Source: Aureimonas sp. AU4 (GTDB lineage: Bacteria; Pseudomonadota; Alphaproteobacteria; Rhizobiales; Rhizobiaceae). Taken from it: a DNA stretch of 64,000 bases. The notes below the pieces were generated by a model that was not told the DNA's origin, searched no databases, and saw only the letters and a program-made list of their open reading frames with translations. Below are positions 1 to 7,828 of the stretch, in pieces. Where the stretch lies: NCBI RefSeq assembly GCF_001463765.1, contig NZ_BBWK01000012.1, positions 1 through 64,000 of the forward strand. The letters run 5' to 3'. Position numbers and translations under genes: made by a program. Position 1 is the stretch's first letter. Every line of letters begins with the position of its first letter.

Positions 1-19
1 ACGCGCACACTGCCGCTTA

Positions 20-31
20 AAGTGCATGCAG
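20..31. promoter_or_regulatory. Palindromic site upstream of the GntR gene (copy 1)
   Basis: The 12-mer AAGTGCATGCAG has the perfect palindrome TGCATGCA at its core. The same 12-mer recurs at 909-920, upstream of the ABC-transporter genes. One copy before the regulator and one before its presumed target operon is the usual arrangement for an autoregulating GntR/FCD protein. Binding is inferred. Confidence 0.5.
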
Positions 32-142
32 TTTGCTGCTGGATCGTGCGCTTTGTCTGCGTCGCGGCGCTTGGGTGCCGCTGGGATAAGCTGGTATGAG
101 AGGCGCAACCTTGTCCGCGTCTTCCAGGAAATCTCTGCCCGA

Positions 143-853
143 ATGGATGCCTCCGACCGCGCCGCCGCCATCTGCCGGGCCATCCGGCGCGCCATCCTCG
201 AACAGGCGCTCAGCCCCGGCGACAAGCTACCCGAGGACACGCTCGGCGAGCGCTTCGGCGTCAGCCGCACGATCGCGCGCCATGCGCTCGGCCAGCTCGC
301 CTCGGAGGGGCTGGTCGAGCTTCGGCGCAACCGCATCGCCCTGGTCGCCACGCCCTCCTTCGAGGAGGCGCGCGACGAGTTCGACATCCGGCGCGAGCTC
401 GAACGCCTCGTCGTCCGCGCGCTCGCCGGCAGCCTGACCCCGGAACAGATCGCCGAGCTGCGCGCCCACGTGGCGGACGAGTCCGAGGCGCGCGGCGGCC
501 CGGATGCCAACTCGATCCGCCTCGCCACCGAGTTCCACGTGAGGCTCGCCGAGATGGCGGGCAAGCCGACGCTCCTGCGATACGTGCGCGAGATCGCCTA
601 CCGCTCCTCGCTCTCGCTCGCGACCTTCGGCCGGCCCCATTCCACGGAATGCGCCATCAACGAGCACGGGGCGGTGATCGACGCCCTGGAGGCGGGCGAC
701 GCCGAGCGGGCGGCCGCGCTCATGGCCCATCATCTCGACCAGGTGGCCGAGCGGGCCTTTCTGCGCGCGACGCCCGCGCGCGGCGACCTCATGGAGATCC
801 TGGGACCCTATGCCGAGGCCGAGCGCGGCGGCGCCCGCCCGCGCGGGGACTGA
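143..853 (+). CDS. GntR-family transcriptional regulator, FCD domain
   Basis: About 236 residues. An N-terminal winged helix (roughly 10-75, with the FGVSRTIARHALGQLASEGL recognition region) is followed by an all-helical FCD ligand-binding domain that keeps acidic and His positions typical of metal-assisted carboxylate binding (EFHVRL, HGAVIDALEAGD). The frame is open from 26, but the ATG at 143 is preceded by an AGGAA box at about 127 and gives a family-typical length. FCD regulators usually respond to small organic or amino acids. The gene lies 154 bases before the binding-protein gene on the same strand and probably controls that operon and itself, since the same 12-base palindrome precedes both. 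Confidence 0.85.
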   Translation: MDASDRAAAICRAIRRAILEQALSPGDKLPEDTLGERFGVSRTIARHALGQLASEGLVELRRNRIALVATPSFEEARDEFDIRRELERLVVRALAGSLTPEQIAELRAHVADESEARGGPDANSIRLATEFHVRLAEMAGKPTLLRYVREIAYRSSLSLATFGRPHSTECAINEHGAVIDALEAGDAERAAALMAHHLDQVAERAFLRATPARGDLMEILGPYAEAERGGARPRGD

Positions 854-908
854 CGGCGTATCTTTTCGCTTGGCGGCGGGCCGAAACGAGCATACGTTTT
901 GGTCGTCG

Positions 909-920
909 AAGTGCATGCAG
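909..920. promoter_or_regulatory. Palindromic site upstream of the ABC operon (copy 2)
   Basis: Second exact copy of AAGTGCATGCAG, about 88 bases before the start of the binding-protein gene at 1008. It is a candidate operator for the GntR regulator encoded at 143-853. Confidence 0.5.
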
Positions 921-1007
921 AAGATATGATCGATCGTTGGGCATCGCCTGCGCGATAGGTGTGCAGGCCGCCTGTTTCCCAGTCAGCTTCCCGTGGAAGG
1001 AGCCGCC

Positions 1008-1793
1008 ATGATCCGCAGGACCTTTGCCGCCGCCCTCGTCGCCGCTCTCGCCCTCACCGGCGCGGCCTCCGCCAAGACCCTGACGGTCGGCGCCAACATC
1101 GGAAACGTGCCCTGGGAGTTCCAGGACGCCTCGGGCCAGACCGTGGGCTTCGAGGTCGAGCTCATGCGCGAGGTCGGCAAGCGCCTGGGCTACGACGAGG
1201 TCTCCTTCGAGAACATCCCGTTCAACGGCCTCTTCTCGGCCGTCCAGTCGGGCCGCATCGACGCGGCGGTCTCCTCGATCACCATCACCAAGAAGCGCCT
1301 GGAGTCGGTCTCCTTCGCTCAGCCCTACTACGACAGCGACCAGTCGCTCTCGGTCCTCAAGGCGTCGGGCATCGAAAACCTTGCGGGCCTCAAGGGCAAG
1401 GTGGTGGGCGTCGACACCGGCTCGACCGGCGACATCTGGTCGACCCAGCACCAGGGCGAGTACGGCATCTCCGACATCCGCCGCTTCGAGGGTCTCGCCC
1501 CGGCCATGCTGGACTTGGCCGCCGGCCGCATCGACGGCTACATCTCCGACATCCCGGCCGTCGCCTACTACATCAAGGACAAGCCTCAATACGCCGTGGT
1601 GGAGCGCATCCCGACCGGCGAGCAGTATTCGGTGATGTTCGCCAAGGACTCGCCGCTGGCGGCCGAGGCCTCCAAGGCGATCGGCGAGCTGAAGAAGGAC
1701 GGCACGCTCGCCAAGCTGCACGAGACCTGGTTCGGCAGCGCGCCCGACGCCTCGACCTCGACCGCCCGCGAGGCGGAGATGCCCAAGCCCTGA
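1008..1793 (+). CDS. Polar amino-acid-type ABC transporter substrate-binding protein
   Basis: Periplasmic solute-binding protein of family 3 (SBP_bac_3), 261 residues. The ATG at 1008 follows an AAGGAG box; an upstream in-frame GTG at 993 overlaps that box and is unlikely. Residues 1-22 form a signal peptide ending ASA. The mature protein has the family hallmarks: an N-terminal TVGANIGNVPWEF strand, the FEVELMREVGKRLGY segment, an IDAAVSSITIT block and GKVVGVDTGSTGD at the hinge. It captures a ligand for the permease encoded downstream. The ligand is unknown; the neighbouring PLP enzyme and hydantoinase suggest an amino acid, N-carbamoyl compound or cyclic ureide. Confidence 0.9.
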   Translation: MIRRTFAAALVAALALTGAASAKTLTVGANIGNVPWEFQDASGQTVGFEVELMREVGKRLGYDEVSFENIPFNGLFSAVQSGRIDAAVSSITITKKRLESVSFAQPYYDSDQSLSVLKASGIENLAGLKGKVVGVDTGSTGDIWSTQHQGEYGISDIRRFEGLAPAMLDLAAGRIDGYISDIPAVAYYIKDKPQYAVVERIPTGEQYSVMFAKDSPLAAEASKAIGELKKDGTLAKLHETWFGSAPDASTSTAREAEMPKP

Positions 1794-1808
1794 CACGCTG
1801 ACGCTCGC

Positions 1809-1834
1809 GGACCCGCCCCCGCCCGGGCGGGTCC
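1809..1834 (+). promoter_or_regulatory. Intercistronic hairpin after the binding-protein gene
   Basis: GGACCCGCC and GGCGGGTCC form a perfect 9-bp stem around an 8-base C-rich loop, between the binding-protein stop and the permease start. No T-run follows, so it is probably not a full terminator. Such hairpins commonly stabilise the upstream message and keep binding protein in excess over permease. Confidence 0.55.
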
Positions 1835-1861
1835 ATCCCGACCGCCGACATTCGAGACCCG

Positions 1862-2536
1862 ATGGACATCGTCACCACCTTCTTCAACGTCGACGTCCTG
1901 TGGAACTCGTTCCCGCTGCTGCTCGGCGGCCTCGGGCGGACGGTGCTCCTCGGTTTCCTGTCGATCGGGCTCGGCCTTCTCGGCGGCCTCGGCCTCGCGC
2001 TCGCCCGCCTCTACGGCCGCAAGCCCGTGCGCTGGCTAGCCATCAGCTACATCGACGTCTTCCGCGCGCTGCCCGTGCTCGTCTGGCTCGTGATCGTCTA
2101 CTACGCGCTGCCGTTCCTGGGCATCCGCTTCTCGCCCTTCTGGGCGGCGACCTTCGCGCTGTCGACCGTGTCGAGCGCCTATGCGGCGGAGATCTTCCGC
2201 GCCGGCATCGAGGCCATCCCGCGCGGCCAGTTCGAGGCGGCCGACGCGCTCGGCCTCCACGCCTGGGCGCGCATGCGCCGGGTGATCCTGCCCCAGGCGA
2301 TCCGCATCGTGATCCCGCCGCTCACCAACAACTCGATCAACGTCCTGAAAGACACCGCGCTCGCCTCGGTCGTGGCGCTGCCCGACCTCCTGAAGCAGGC
2401 GACGCAGGCCCAGGCGCTCGCCGCCAACCCCTCGCCGCTGATCGGGGCGGCGATCCTATACCTCCTCATCCTCCTGCCGCTCGTGCGCCTCGTCTCGCGC
2501 TTCGAGCAGCATTCGGCCCGCCAGCAGGCGCGCTGA
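1862..2536 (+). CDS. Amino-acid ABC transporter permease (HisM/GlnP type)
   Basis: Inner-membrane permease, 224 residues, about five membrane segments. The EAA loop that docks the ATPase is visible as GQFEAADALGLHAWARMRRV followed by ILPQAIRIVIPPLTN. This is the His/Glu/Gln/Arg-Opine family architecture. It is normally paired with a second permease or acts as a homodimer, together with an ATPase. Neither a partner permease nor an ATPase gene lies in this operon, so the ATPase must be encoded elsewhere or shared. The PLP-enzyme gene starts 10 bases downstream. Confidence 0.88.
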   Translation: MDIVTTFFNVDVLWNSFPLLLGGLGRTVLLGFLSIGLGLLGGLGLALARLYGRKPVRWLAISYIDVFRALPVLVWLVIVYYALPFLGIRFSPFWAATFALSTVSSAYAAEIFRAGIEAIPRGQFEAADALGLHAWARMRRVILPQAIRIVIPPLTNNSINVLKDTALASVVALPDLLKQATQAQALAANPSPLIGAAILYLLILLPLVRLVSRFEQHSARQQAR

Positions 2537-2546
2537 CCCCAGTCCC

Positions 2547-3779
2547 ATGAAAGCCAGTCCCATGTCGCTCGATCTCGACTTCGTCCGCTCGCAGTTCCCC
2601 GCGCTCGGGGGTGAATGGATCTTCATGGACAATGCCGGCGGCAGCCAGGTGCTGCGCGACGCGGCCGCCCGCGTGTCGGACTATCTCCTCAACACCAACG
2701 TCCAGACCGGCGCTACTTACGAGCCGAGCCGCGTATCGACCCAGCGCGTCGCCGAAACGCGGCAGGCCTTCGCCCGCTTCATGAACTGCGACGCGAGCGA
2801 GATCGTGGAAGGGCCGAGCACCACGATCCTCCTTCGCTTCCTGTCGGAGGCGATGACAGGCCGCCTCCAGCCGGGCGACGAGATCATCCTCACCAATGTC
2901 GACCACGAGGCCCATATCGGCCCCTGGCTGCGCCACGCCGAGCGCGGCGTCACGATCAAGTGGTGGCGCTGCGACCCCGAGACCTTCGAACTCGACCTCG
3001 ATGACCTTCGCGCCCTGATGACCGAGCGCACCAAGCTCGTCTGCGTCACGCACGCCTCCAACATCCTGGGCACGATCAACCCGATCGCCGAGATCGCCGA
3101 CATCGTCCACGAGGCGGGGGCGGAACTGGCGGTGGACGCGGTCGCCTACGCCCCGCACCGCGCGATCGACGTCCGGGCGCTCAAGGCCGACTACTACGTC
3201 TTCAGCGTCTACAAGGTGTTCGGGCCGCACCATGCGGTGATGTACGGCCGGCGCGACAGGCTGGAAGCGCTCGACAACATCTACCACTACTTCTTCGACA
3301 AGAGCCGGGTGCCCCACAAGCTGGAGCCCGGCAACATCAACTACGAGGCGGCCTGGGGCTCGGTCGCGGCGGTCGACTACGTCGCCGAGCTTGGCCGGCA
3401 GGCCGACGGCTCGACGGGCCGCGCGGCGATCGAGGCGGGCTTTGCCGCCATCGCCGAGCAGGAACGCGTCGTCACCGAGCGCCTGATGGACTTCCTCGCC
3501 TCGCGCAACTCCGTGCGCGTCATCGGGCGCCGCTCCACCGCCGTCGAGGATCGCGTCTCGACGGTGTCCTTCACGGTGGGCGACGAGAACTCCAGGCGCA
3601 TCGTCGAGGCCGTGGACCGCGCCCATGTCGGCATCCGCCACGGCGACTTCTACGCCCGCCGCATCGTCGAGGAGCACGGGCTGCTCGAGCGGGGCGGCGT
3701 CGTGCGCGTCTCGATGATCCACTACAACACGGTGGAGGAGGTGGACCAGCTGATCGCCGCGCTGGAGCCCGAGCTGTGA
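2547..3779 (+). CDS. Class V aminotransferase / cysteine desulfurase-like PLP enzyme
   Basis: 410 residues of the aminotransferase class V fold. The probable PLP-binding lysine is K223 in SVYKVFGPHHAVMYGR, with D197 in the AVDAVAYAPHR segment as the ring-nitrogen ligand. The N-terminal FMDNAGGSQ motif, the HEAHIGPWLR histidine loop and a C-terminal domain containing SMIHYNT fit the SufS-like subgroup often annotated as cysteine desulfurase-like. There is no SufE or NifU partner, so catabolic transamination or lyase chemistry on the transported substrate is more likely than Fe-S assembly. An alternative ATG at 2562 is possible. The stop overlaps the next start by four bases (GTGA), so the two are translationally coupled. 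Confidence 0.82.
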   Translation: MKASPMSLDLDFVRSQFPALGGEWIFMDNAGGSQVLRDAAARVSDYLLNTNVQTGATYEPSRVSTQRVAETRQAFARFMNCDASEIVEGPSTTILLRFLSEAMTGRLQPGDEIILTNVDHEAHIGPWLRHAERGVTIKWWRCDPETFELDLDDLRALMTERTKLVCVTHASNILGTINPIAEIADIVHEAGAELAVDAVAYAPHRAIDVRALKADYYVFSVYKVFGPHHAVMYGRRDRLEALDNIYHYFFDKSRVPHKLEPGNINYEAAWGSVAAVDYVAELGRQADGSTGRAAIEAGFAAIAEQERVVTERLMDFLASRNSVRVIGRRSTAVEDRVSTVSFTVGDENSRRIVEAVDRAHVGIRHGDFYARRIVEEHGLLERGGVVRVSMIHYNTVEEVDQLIAALEPEL

Positions 3780-5182
3780 CGCTGGATCTGGCGATCCGCG
3801 GCGGCACGATCGCGACCGCATCGGATGTCTTCCGCGCCGAGGTGGGCATCCGCGACGGGCGCATCGTCGAGATCGCGGAAAGCGTCGGCGAGGCGCGCGA
3901 GAGCGTGGACGCAGCCGGCCGGCTCGTCCTGCCGGGCGGCATCGACAGCCATGTCCACATCTCGCAGCCCTCGGGCGCCGGCATCCGCATGGCCGACGAC
4001 TTCGAGAGCGGCACGCGCTCGGCGCTGATGGGCGGCAACACCACCGTCCTGCCCTTCTGCCTGCAGGGCAAGGGCCAGTCGCTGCGCGAGGCGCTCCAGG
4101 GCTACCATGCGTTGGCGCAAGGGCAGTGCTACACCGACCACTCCTTCCACCTCATCGTCTCGGACGCGACGCCGTCCGTGCTGGGCCAGGAACTGCCGGC
4201 GCTGGTGGCCGACGGCTACACCTCCTTCAAGGTCTTCATGACCTACGAGGACCTCCGGTTGAACGACGCCGAGATCCTCCAGACCATGGACACGGCGCGC
4301 CGCACCGGCGCGCTGGTCATGGTCCATTGCGAGAACGAGGACGCGATCCGCTACCTCGTCGGCCAGCACGAGGCGCGCGGCGACGTCGCACCCCGCGCCC
4401 ACGCCACGACGCGGCCCGTGGCCGTCGAGCGCGAGGCAACGCACCGGGCCGTCAGCCTCGCCGAGGTCGTCGACGTGCCGGTGGTGATCGTCCACGTCTC
4501 GAACGGGGCGGCCCTTGGAGAGATCCGCGCGGCGCGGGCGCGCGGCCGGCGTGTCGTTGCCGAGACCTGCCCGCAATACCTCGTGCTCACCGCCGCCGAC
4601 CTCGAGGGCATGGACTGGGAGGGCGCGAAGTTCGTGTGCTCGCCGCCGCCCCGCGACGCCGCCGAGCAGGTGGCCTGCTGGACCGGCCTCGAGAACGGCG
4701 ACTTCGACCTCTTCTCCTCCGACCACTGCCCGTTCCGCTACGACGACGTGGAGGGCAAGCTGAACCCGCGCGGGCGAACGAGCTTCCGCCATGTGCCGAA
4801 CGGCATACCGGGGGTCGAGACGCGGCTGCCGATCCTCTTCTCGGAAGGGGTGATGAAGGGCCGCATCGATCTTTCCCGCTTCGTCGCGCTGACGGCGACC
4901 AACCACGCGCGCATCTACGGCCTCGCCACCAAGGGTTCGATCGCGGTCGGCATGGACGCCGACATCGCGATCTGGAATCCGGAGGCGCGCCGCACGATCC
5001 GCCACGCCGACCTTCACGACGGCGCCGACTACAGTCCCTACGAGGGGCTGGAGGTCATGGGCTGGCCCGAGGACGTCATCCTCGGCGGCCGGGTCATGGT
5101 GCGCGGCGGCGCGCTGGTCGGCGAAAAGGGCGCGGGGACCTACCGCCCGCGCGCGCTGTCGAGCCTCGCGCGGGTGACGTGA
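3776..5182 (+). CDS. Hydantoinase/dihydropyrimidinase-family amidohydrolase
   Basis: 468-residue cyclic amidohydrolase starting at a GTG that overlaps the preceding stop. The binuclear metal site is complete in outline: H59 and H61 in DSHVH, the probable carbamylated K152 in TSFKVFM, H184 in MVHCEN, H240 in VIVHVSNG and the catalytic Asp in SSDHCPF. It opens a cyclic amide such as hydantoin, dihydropyrimidine or a related imide. Being last in an operon of transporter and PLP enzyme, it probably acts early on an imported nitrogen heterocycle. No N-carbamoylase is adjacent, so the pathway in the operon is incomplete or the product is used differently. Confidence 0.88.
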   Translation: MTLDLAIRGGTIATASDVFRAEVGIRDGRIVEIAESVGEARESVDAAGRLVLPGGIDSHVHISQPSGAGIRMADDFESGTRSALMGGNTTVLPFCLQGKGQSLREALQGYHALAQGQCYTDHSFHLIVSDATPSVLGQELPALVADGYTSFKVFMTYEDLRLNDAEILQTMDTARRTGALVMVHCENEDAIRYLVGQHEARGDVAPRAHATTRPVAVEREATHRAVSLAEVVDVPVVIVHVSNGAALGEIRAARARGRRVVAETCPQYLVLTAADLEGMDWEGAKFVCSPPPRDAAEQVACWTGLENGDFDLFSSDHCPFRYDDVEGKLNPRGRTSFRHVPNGIPGVETRLPILFSEGVMKGRIDLSRFVALTATNHARIYGLATKGSIAVGMDADIAIWNPEARRTIRHADLHDGADYSPYEGLEVMGWPEDVILGGRVMVRGGALVGEKGAGTYRPRALSSLARVT

Positions 5183-5197
5183 GCGCCCGCAAGAGTC

Positions 5198-5638
5198 TCA
5201 AGGCAGGTCGCGGACCTTTCGAAGCTGGATCCGAACCGGCTGGCCGCCGACCGTGATGTCGTAGGTCGCCGTCTCGTCGATGGCGACCGGCAGCTCGAAC
5301 CGGATTTCCAGCGCCTGTCCGCCGTCGAGGCGCTGGCCGGTGACCAACTGGGTTTCACCGAGCGCGCGCATGGACGCGATCCCGTGGACGCGTCCCTCGT
5401 TCACCCCATAGGACCCGTCATAGGTGCCGCCGGTCACGTCCACGCCGCTGACGATGCCGTGGCCTACATAGAGCGAACCGCGCCCGCCGCCCGCTGCGCC
5501 GACGAACCGGACGGCGTAGAGCGCCGGCGTGACGACCTCGCCTGAAGCCTCGGAGCGCTGCGCCTGGGCCGGAACGGCGACGGTCGCCGCAAAGGCCGGC
5601 AAGGGCACCGCCATCGCCAGCACGAAGGCTCCCGTCAC
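5198..5638 (-). CDS. GrlR-like exported protein, probably truncated by an early stop
   Basis: The longest continuous frame starts at a weak GTG at 5638 and gives 146 residues. Residues 40-145 resemble the GrlR beta-barrel family (ALYAVRFVG, GRGSLYVGHGIVSGVD, TYDGSYGVNEGRVHG). An ATG lies three codons upstream at 5647-5645, preceded by a perfect AGGAGGT eight bases away, but it reads ATG-CGA-TAG and then the GTG. Starting at GTG leaves a hydrophobic leader ending PAFA without a positive n-region; starting at the ATG would supply the Arg. This looks like a nonsense mutation at codon 3. Known GrlR is a type III secretion regulator, but this homologue appears exported, so that function should not be transferred. 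Confidence 0.65.
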   Translation of the reverse strand: MTGAFVLAMAVPLPAFAATVAVPAQAQRSEASGEVVTPALYAVRFVGAAGGGRGSLYVGHGIVSGVDVTGGTYDGSYGVNEGRVHGIASMRALGETQLVTGQRLDGGQALEIRFELPVAIDETATYDITVGGQPVRIQLRKVRDLP

Positions 5639-5647
5639 CTATCGCAT

Positions 5648-5947
5648 CGCTCGAGACCTCCTCGGCATGGCCGTCCTGCAGAGAATCTGGATCGCAACCG
5701 GTGCGGGTGAAGGTGCCGCGACCGGTCTTTCCGAAAAGCTGCGCCCAGGAAATCGAACAATCCGCTGCGTGGGGGTTGCGCAATGTTTTGAAAGAGCCCA
5801 CAGTTACAGGGTCGATAGACGGCCGGAACTTTTGGCCCCGCGCTCGCCAGTGCAGCGCCTTGCTTTCAAGCTTCTTCCTGAACACTCGATCTGCAACGGA
5901 TGGCAGCTCATGCCAGCCGACGAGAACTTTATTCTGAAAGGTATCCC
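5648..5947. other. Intergenic region, leader of the cold-shock gene
   Basis: About 300 bases between the divergent GrlR-like and cold-shock genes. No convincing coding frame was seen. It is less G+C-rich than its surroundings. TTGAAA at 5788-5793 and GATAGA at 5814-5819 could be a weak promoter, which would leave a long 5' leader as is usual for csp genes. Confidence 0.4.
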
Positions 5948-6160
5948 ATGACGACGGGAACCGTGAAATTCTTCAATCACGACAAGGGTTTTGGCTTCAT
6001 CGCGCCGGACGACGGCAGCAAGGACGCCTTTGTCCACATCAGCGCGATCGAGCGCTCGGGGCTGAGCGGCCTGCAGGAAGGCGACAAGGTCAGCTTCGAG
6101 CTGGTCGCCGACCGCCGCACCGGCAAGATGGCCGCCGAGAACCTCCAGTCGATCTCCTGA
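5948..6160 (+). CDS. Cold-shock protein (CspA family)
   Basis: 70-residue single OB-fold nucleic-acid chaperone. RNP1 is KGFGFIAP and RNP2 is DAFVHISAI, both intact, and the N-terminal [16 protein letters not shown] matches the family closely. The frame is open further upstream, but the ATG at 5948, with an AAAGG box at about 5935, gives the canonical length. It melts RNA secondary structure during cold or growth transitions. It is monocistronic, with a terminator 114 bases downstream. Confidence 0.95.
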   Translation: MTTGTVKFFNHDKGFGFIAPDDGSKDAFVHISAIERSGLSGLQEGDKVSFELVADRRTGKMAAENLQSIS

Positions 6161-6273
6161 TCGCGCACCTCCGAGGCTCCCTGCGAGCCCGGACGGCCTA
6201 GTCTCCTCCTCTTTTCCCCGACCACGGATGGACTGGCGGCCGAGAAGGGCGAGGGGTCTTGCTTCACCGACCG

Positions 6274-6308
6274 AAGGCCCCGTTCCGACGAGGAAGCGGG
6301 GCCTTTTC
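6274..6308 (+). terminator. Rho-independent terminator after the cold-shock gene
   Basis: AAGGCCCCG-TTCC pairs with GGAAGCGGGGCCTT (one bulged base) across a GACG loop and runs into TTTTC. It ends the cold-shock transcript before the small gene at 6354. Confidence 0.75.
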
Positions 6309-6353
6309 GTATCAAGCCGTCGCGGCTGCGGCCGAGACCGGAAGGACATTCCC

Positions 6354-6575
6354 ATGGATCGTTCGACGACACCCAAGACGCAGGCCGAACGCCTCTTCAT
6401 TCCTCACGACAACCGGCCCGAGAAGGGATCGGCGATGCGGACCATCGCGGCGCAGGCCGCCGCGACGCAGGACAAGACGGCGAGATTGCGAGCCCTCCGC
6501 CTCGCGCACGAGGCCACGATCGTCGTGGCCCCCGAGCCGAAGAAGCGCGCCTCGCGCGCCAAGAAGAGCGCCTGA
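6354..6575 (+). CDS. Small basic protein, function unknown
   Basis: 73 residues with a GGAAGGA box seven bases before the ATG. The sequence has a Lys/Arg-rich tail (KKRASRAKKSA) and a central helical TARLRALRLAHEA segment. It resembles short uncharacterised rhizobial proteins with a TARLRELRLAREA-type core. No enzymatic motif is present. The charged tail could bind nucleic acid, but that is speculation. Confidence 0.6.
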   Translation: MDRSTTPKTQAERLFIPHDNRPEKGSAMRTIAAQAAATQDKTARLRALRLAHEATIVVAPEPKKRASRAKKSA

Positions 6576-6963
6576 GCGCTCGACGCATTTCAGGACCTTT
6601 GGCAGCATCGGTGCGTTCGTCGCCGTCGGTGGGTGCGCGTCAGTTCTTGCGTGTCTGGCGCGCGGCCTATCGCGCGTCGCGTCTGACCTTCCCGCGCGGC
6701 CTCACCTTCCCGCGCCTGTGCCCTAAGCCGATTTGGCTCGAATGCGGGGGACTGGGCCGCCAACTCCTTCGCCGTGGCGCGCTCCGCCTTGAGCCGGGCC
6801 TGCCGCCAAGCCGGCTTCTCCTCGCGCTGCCGGCGCCGTAGGCAGCCACGACGGCGGCACGCTCGGCGCGGACGCGTTTGAAGGGCCGGGTCGCCCTGCT
6901 GGGCCTTCGTATTCACAGCTCTGCGGCGTCCAGATCGGCCTTTGATCTCCTCTCCCTGACAGC
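6576..6963. other. Region with no convincing gene
   Basis: Several overlapping short frames occur on both strands and none has a good start, ribosome site and recognisable protein. On the minus strand at about 6630-6830 one frame reads as charged, Ala/Glu/Arg-rich helix, as in a decayed small basic protein, but it lacks a start and crosses other frames. I see nothing else here. Confidence 0.4.
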
Positions 6964-6997
6964 AAACGGGCCCGGTCGCTTTCGCGACCAGGCCCGT
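6964..6997 (-). terminator. Terminator for the minus-strand small-gene pair
   Basis: ACGGGCCCGGTCGC (6966-6979) pairs with GCGACCAGGCCCGT (6984-6997) across TTTC with one mismatch. On the minus strand it is followed by TTTGCT. It lies about 50 bases past the stop at 7048. Confidence 0.7.
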
Positions 6998-7047
6998 GGG
7001 TGCAGGAGTGTCGGTGGACAGGGTGAGGGAACAGCCCCGCCGGCCTG

Positions 7048-7227
7048 TCAGGCGTTGCGAGCCGCCATGTAGGTATCCAGCTTCCGGCGCGAGGGCCCGT
7101 ATCGCTTGATGATCGTCTTGGCCTCGCCGGGCGGGATACCGTACTTCTTGGCGAAGGCTTCCGGTTCGTAGGGCTCCTCGTGGGAGGCCTTGCCCGGCTT
7201 GGCCGGGGTCTTGCTTTGGTTGGTCAT
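7048..7227 (-). CDS. DUF3606-like small protein
   Basis: 59 residues from an ATG at 7227. After a Lys-rich N-terminus (MTNQSKTPAKPGKA) comes EPEAFAKKYGIPPGEAKTII followed by KRYGPSRRKLDTYMAARN. The layout of an acidic patch, (W/F)AKKFG-type motif, helix and C-terminal YL-type end matches DUF3606 small proteins common in Rhizobiales. Function is unknown. It follows the 54-residue gene at 7251 by 23 bases and the two share a terminator. Confidence 0.65.
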   Translation of the reverse strand: MTNQSKTPAKPGKASHEEPYEPEAFAKKYGIPPGEAKTIIKRYGPSRRKLDTYMAARNA

Positions 7228-7250
7228 GGCAGCACGTGCCTTTCCCCGCG

Positions 7251-7415
7251 TCAGTTCGCGGAAGAGGAAGTGGTGTCCGGCACATCCTCGCGAGCGTCGC
7301 GCGACGCGGCCTCGGAATCGCTCTTGGCCGCCTTGGCTGCCGCCTTCTCCGCCTTCTTGGCGGCCTTGGCCTTGTCACGCTCCTGGCGCTCGAAGTTGTA
7401 GTTCGGTGTCCGCAT
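7251..7415 (-). CDS. Lys/Ala-rich small protein
   Basis: 54 residues from an ATG at 7415 with an AAGGA box nine bases upstream. It begins MRTPNYNFERQERDKAKAAK, then an alternating KAAKKAEKAAAKAAK helix and an acidic/Ser-rich tail. Short proteins with this N-terminus are widespread and uncharacterised in alphaproteobacteria. The basic amphipathic helix suggests membrane- or nucleic-acid association, which is inference only. Confidence 0.65.
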   Translation of the reverse strand: MRTPNYNFERQERDKAKAAKKAEKAAAKAAKSDSEAASRDAREDVPDTTSSSAN

Positions 7416-7488
7416 GAGGATCGGTCCTTGAGTGCCGGTAAAGCGTATATGGGGACGATCAGGCCGCTTCGCCCGGATCGACCGCGAC

Positions 7489-7680
7489 TTATTTGTCGAA
7501 TTCCGCGCCTCCGGCCGCCTCGGCCAGCCGGACCTCGGCCAGTCGCCGACGCTCCCGGACCGCCATGATCTCGGCTTCGAGCTTGGATGCGGCGGGATGC
7601 GTCCGCTCCGACCCGTCGGTGGTCACCACGAGGTGCCAGTGACCGGAGATGCAGCGGATGGTGGTGGCAGGAAGGGGCAT
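7489..7680 (-). CDS. Hypothetical small protein
   Basis: 63 residues from an ATG at 7680 with AAGG nine bases upstream. The N-terminal half (RCISGHWHLVVTTDGSERTH) looks like a short beta hairpin and the C-terminal half is one charged helix. It occupies otherwise unclaimed sequence on the same strand as its neighbours. I do not recognise a family and it could be spurious. Confidence 0.45.
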   Translation of the reverse strand: MPLPATTIRCISGHWHLVVTTDGSERTHPAASKLEAEIMAVRERRRLAEVRLAEAAGGAEFDK

Positions 7681-7828
7681 GCGCGTCGCCTTGTCGGAGT
7701 GATCGGGCGACGGATCGCAACGGGATGGTCGTAGCCGAGGAGCCTTGCGTCAGGGCGACCGGACGCGCGGCCCCGGGCAGATGTTTCAACGCCCCGGCCG
7801 CTCCGACGCCCCGCGGGCGCTTGCCCCG

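Noticed and set aside
3722-5017. Long minus-strand open frame antisense to the hydantoinase
   Set aside because: No recognisable fold and complete overlap with the metal-site-bearing amidohydrolase.
5788-5819. TTGAAA/GATAGA as the cold-shock promoter
   Set aside because: Weak match and unusual distance; mentioned only within the intergenic entry and not called.
6630-6965. Minus-strand small frames in the gap after the 73-residue gene
   Set aside because: Overlapping frames without start sites or recognisable protein; at most a decayed gene.
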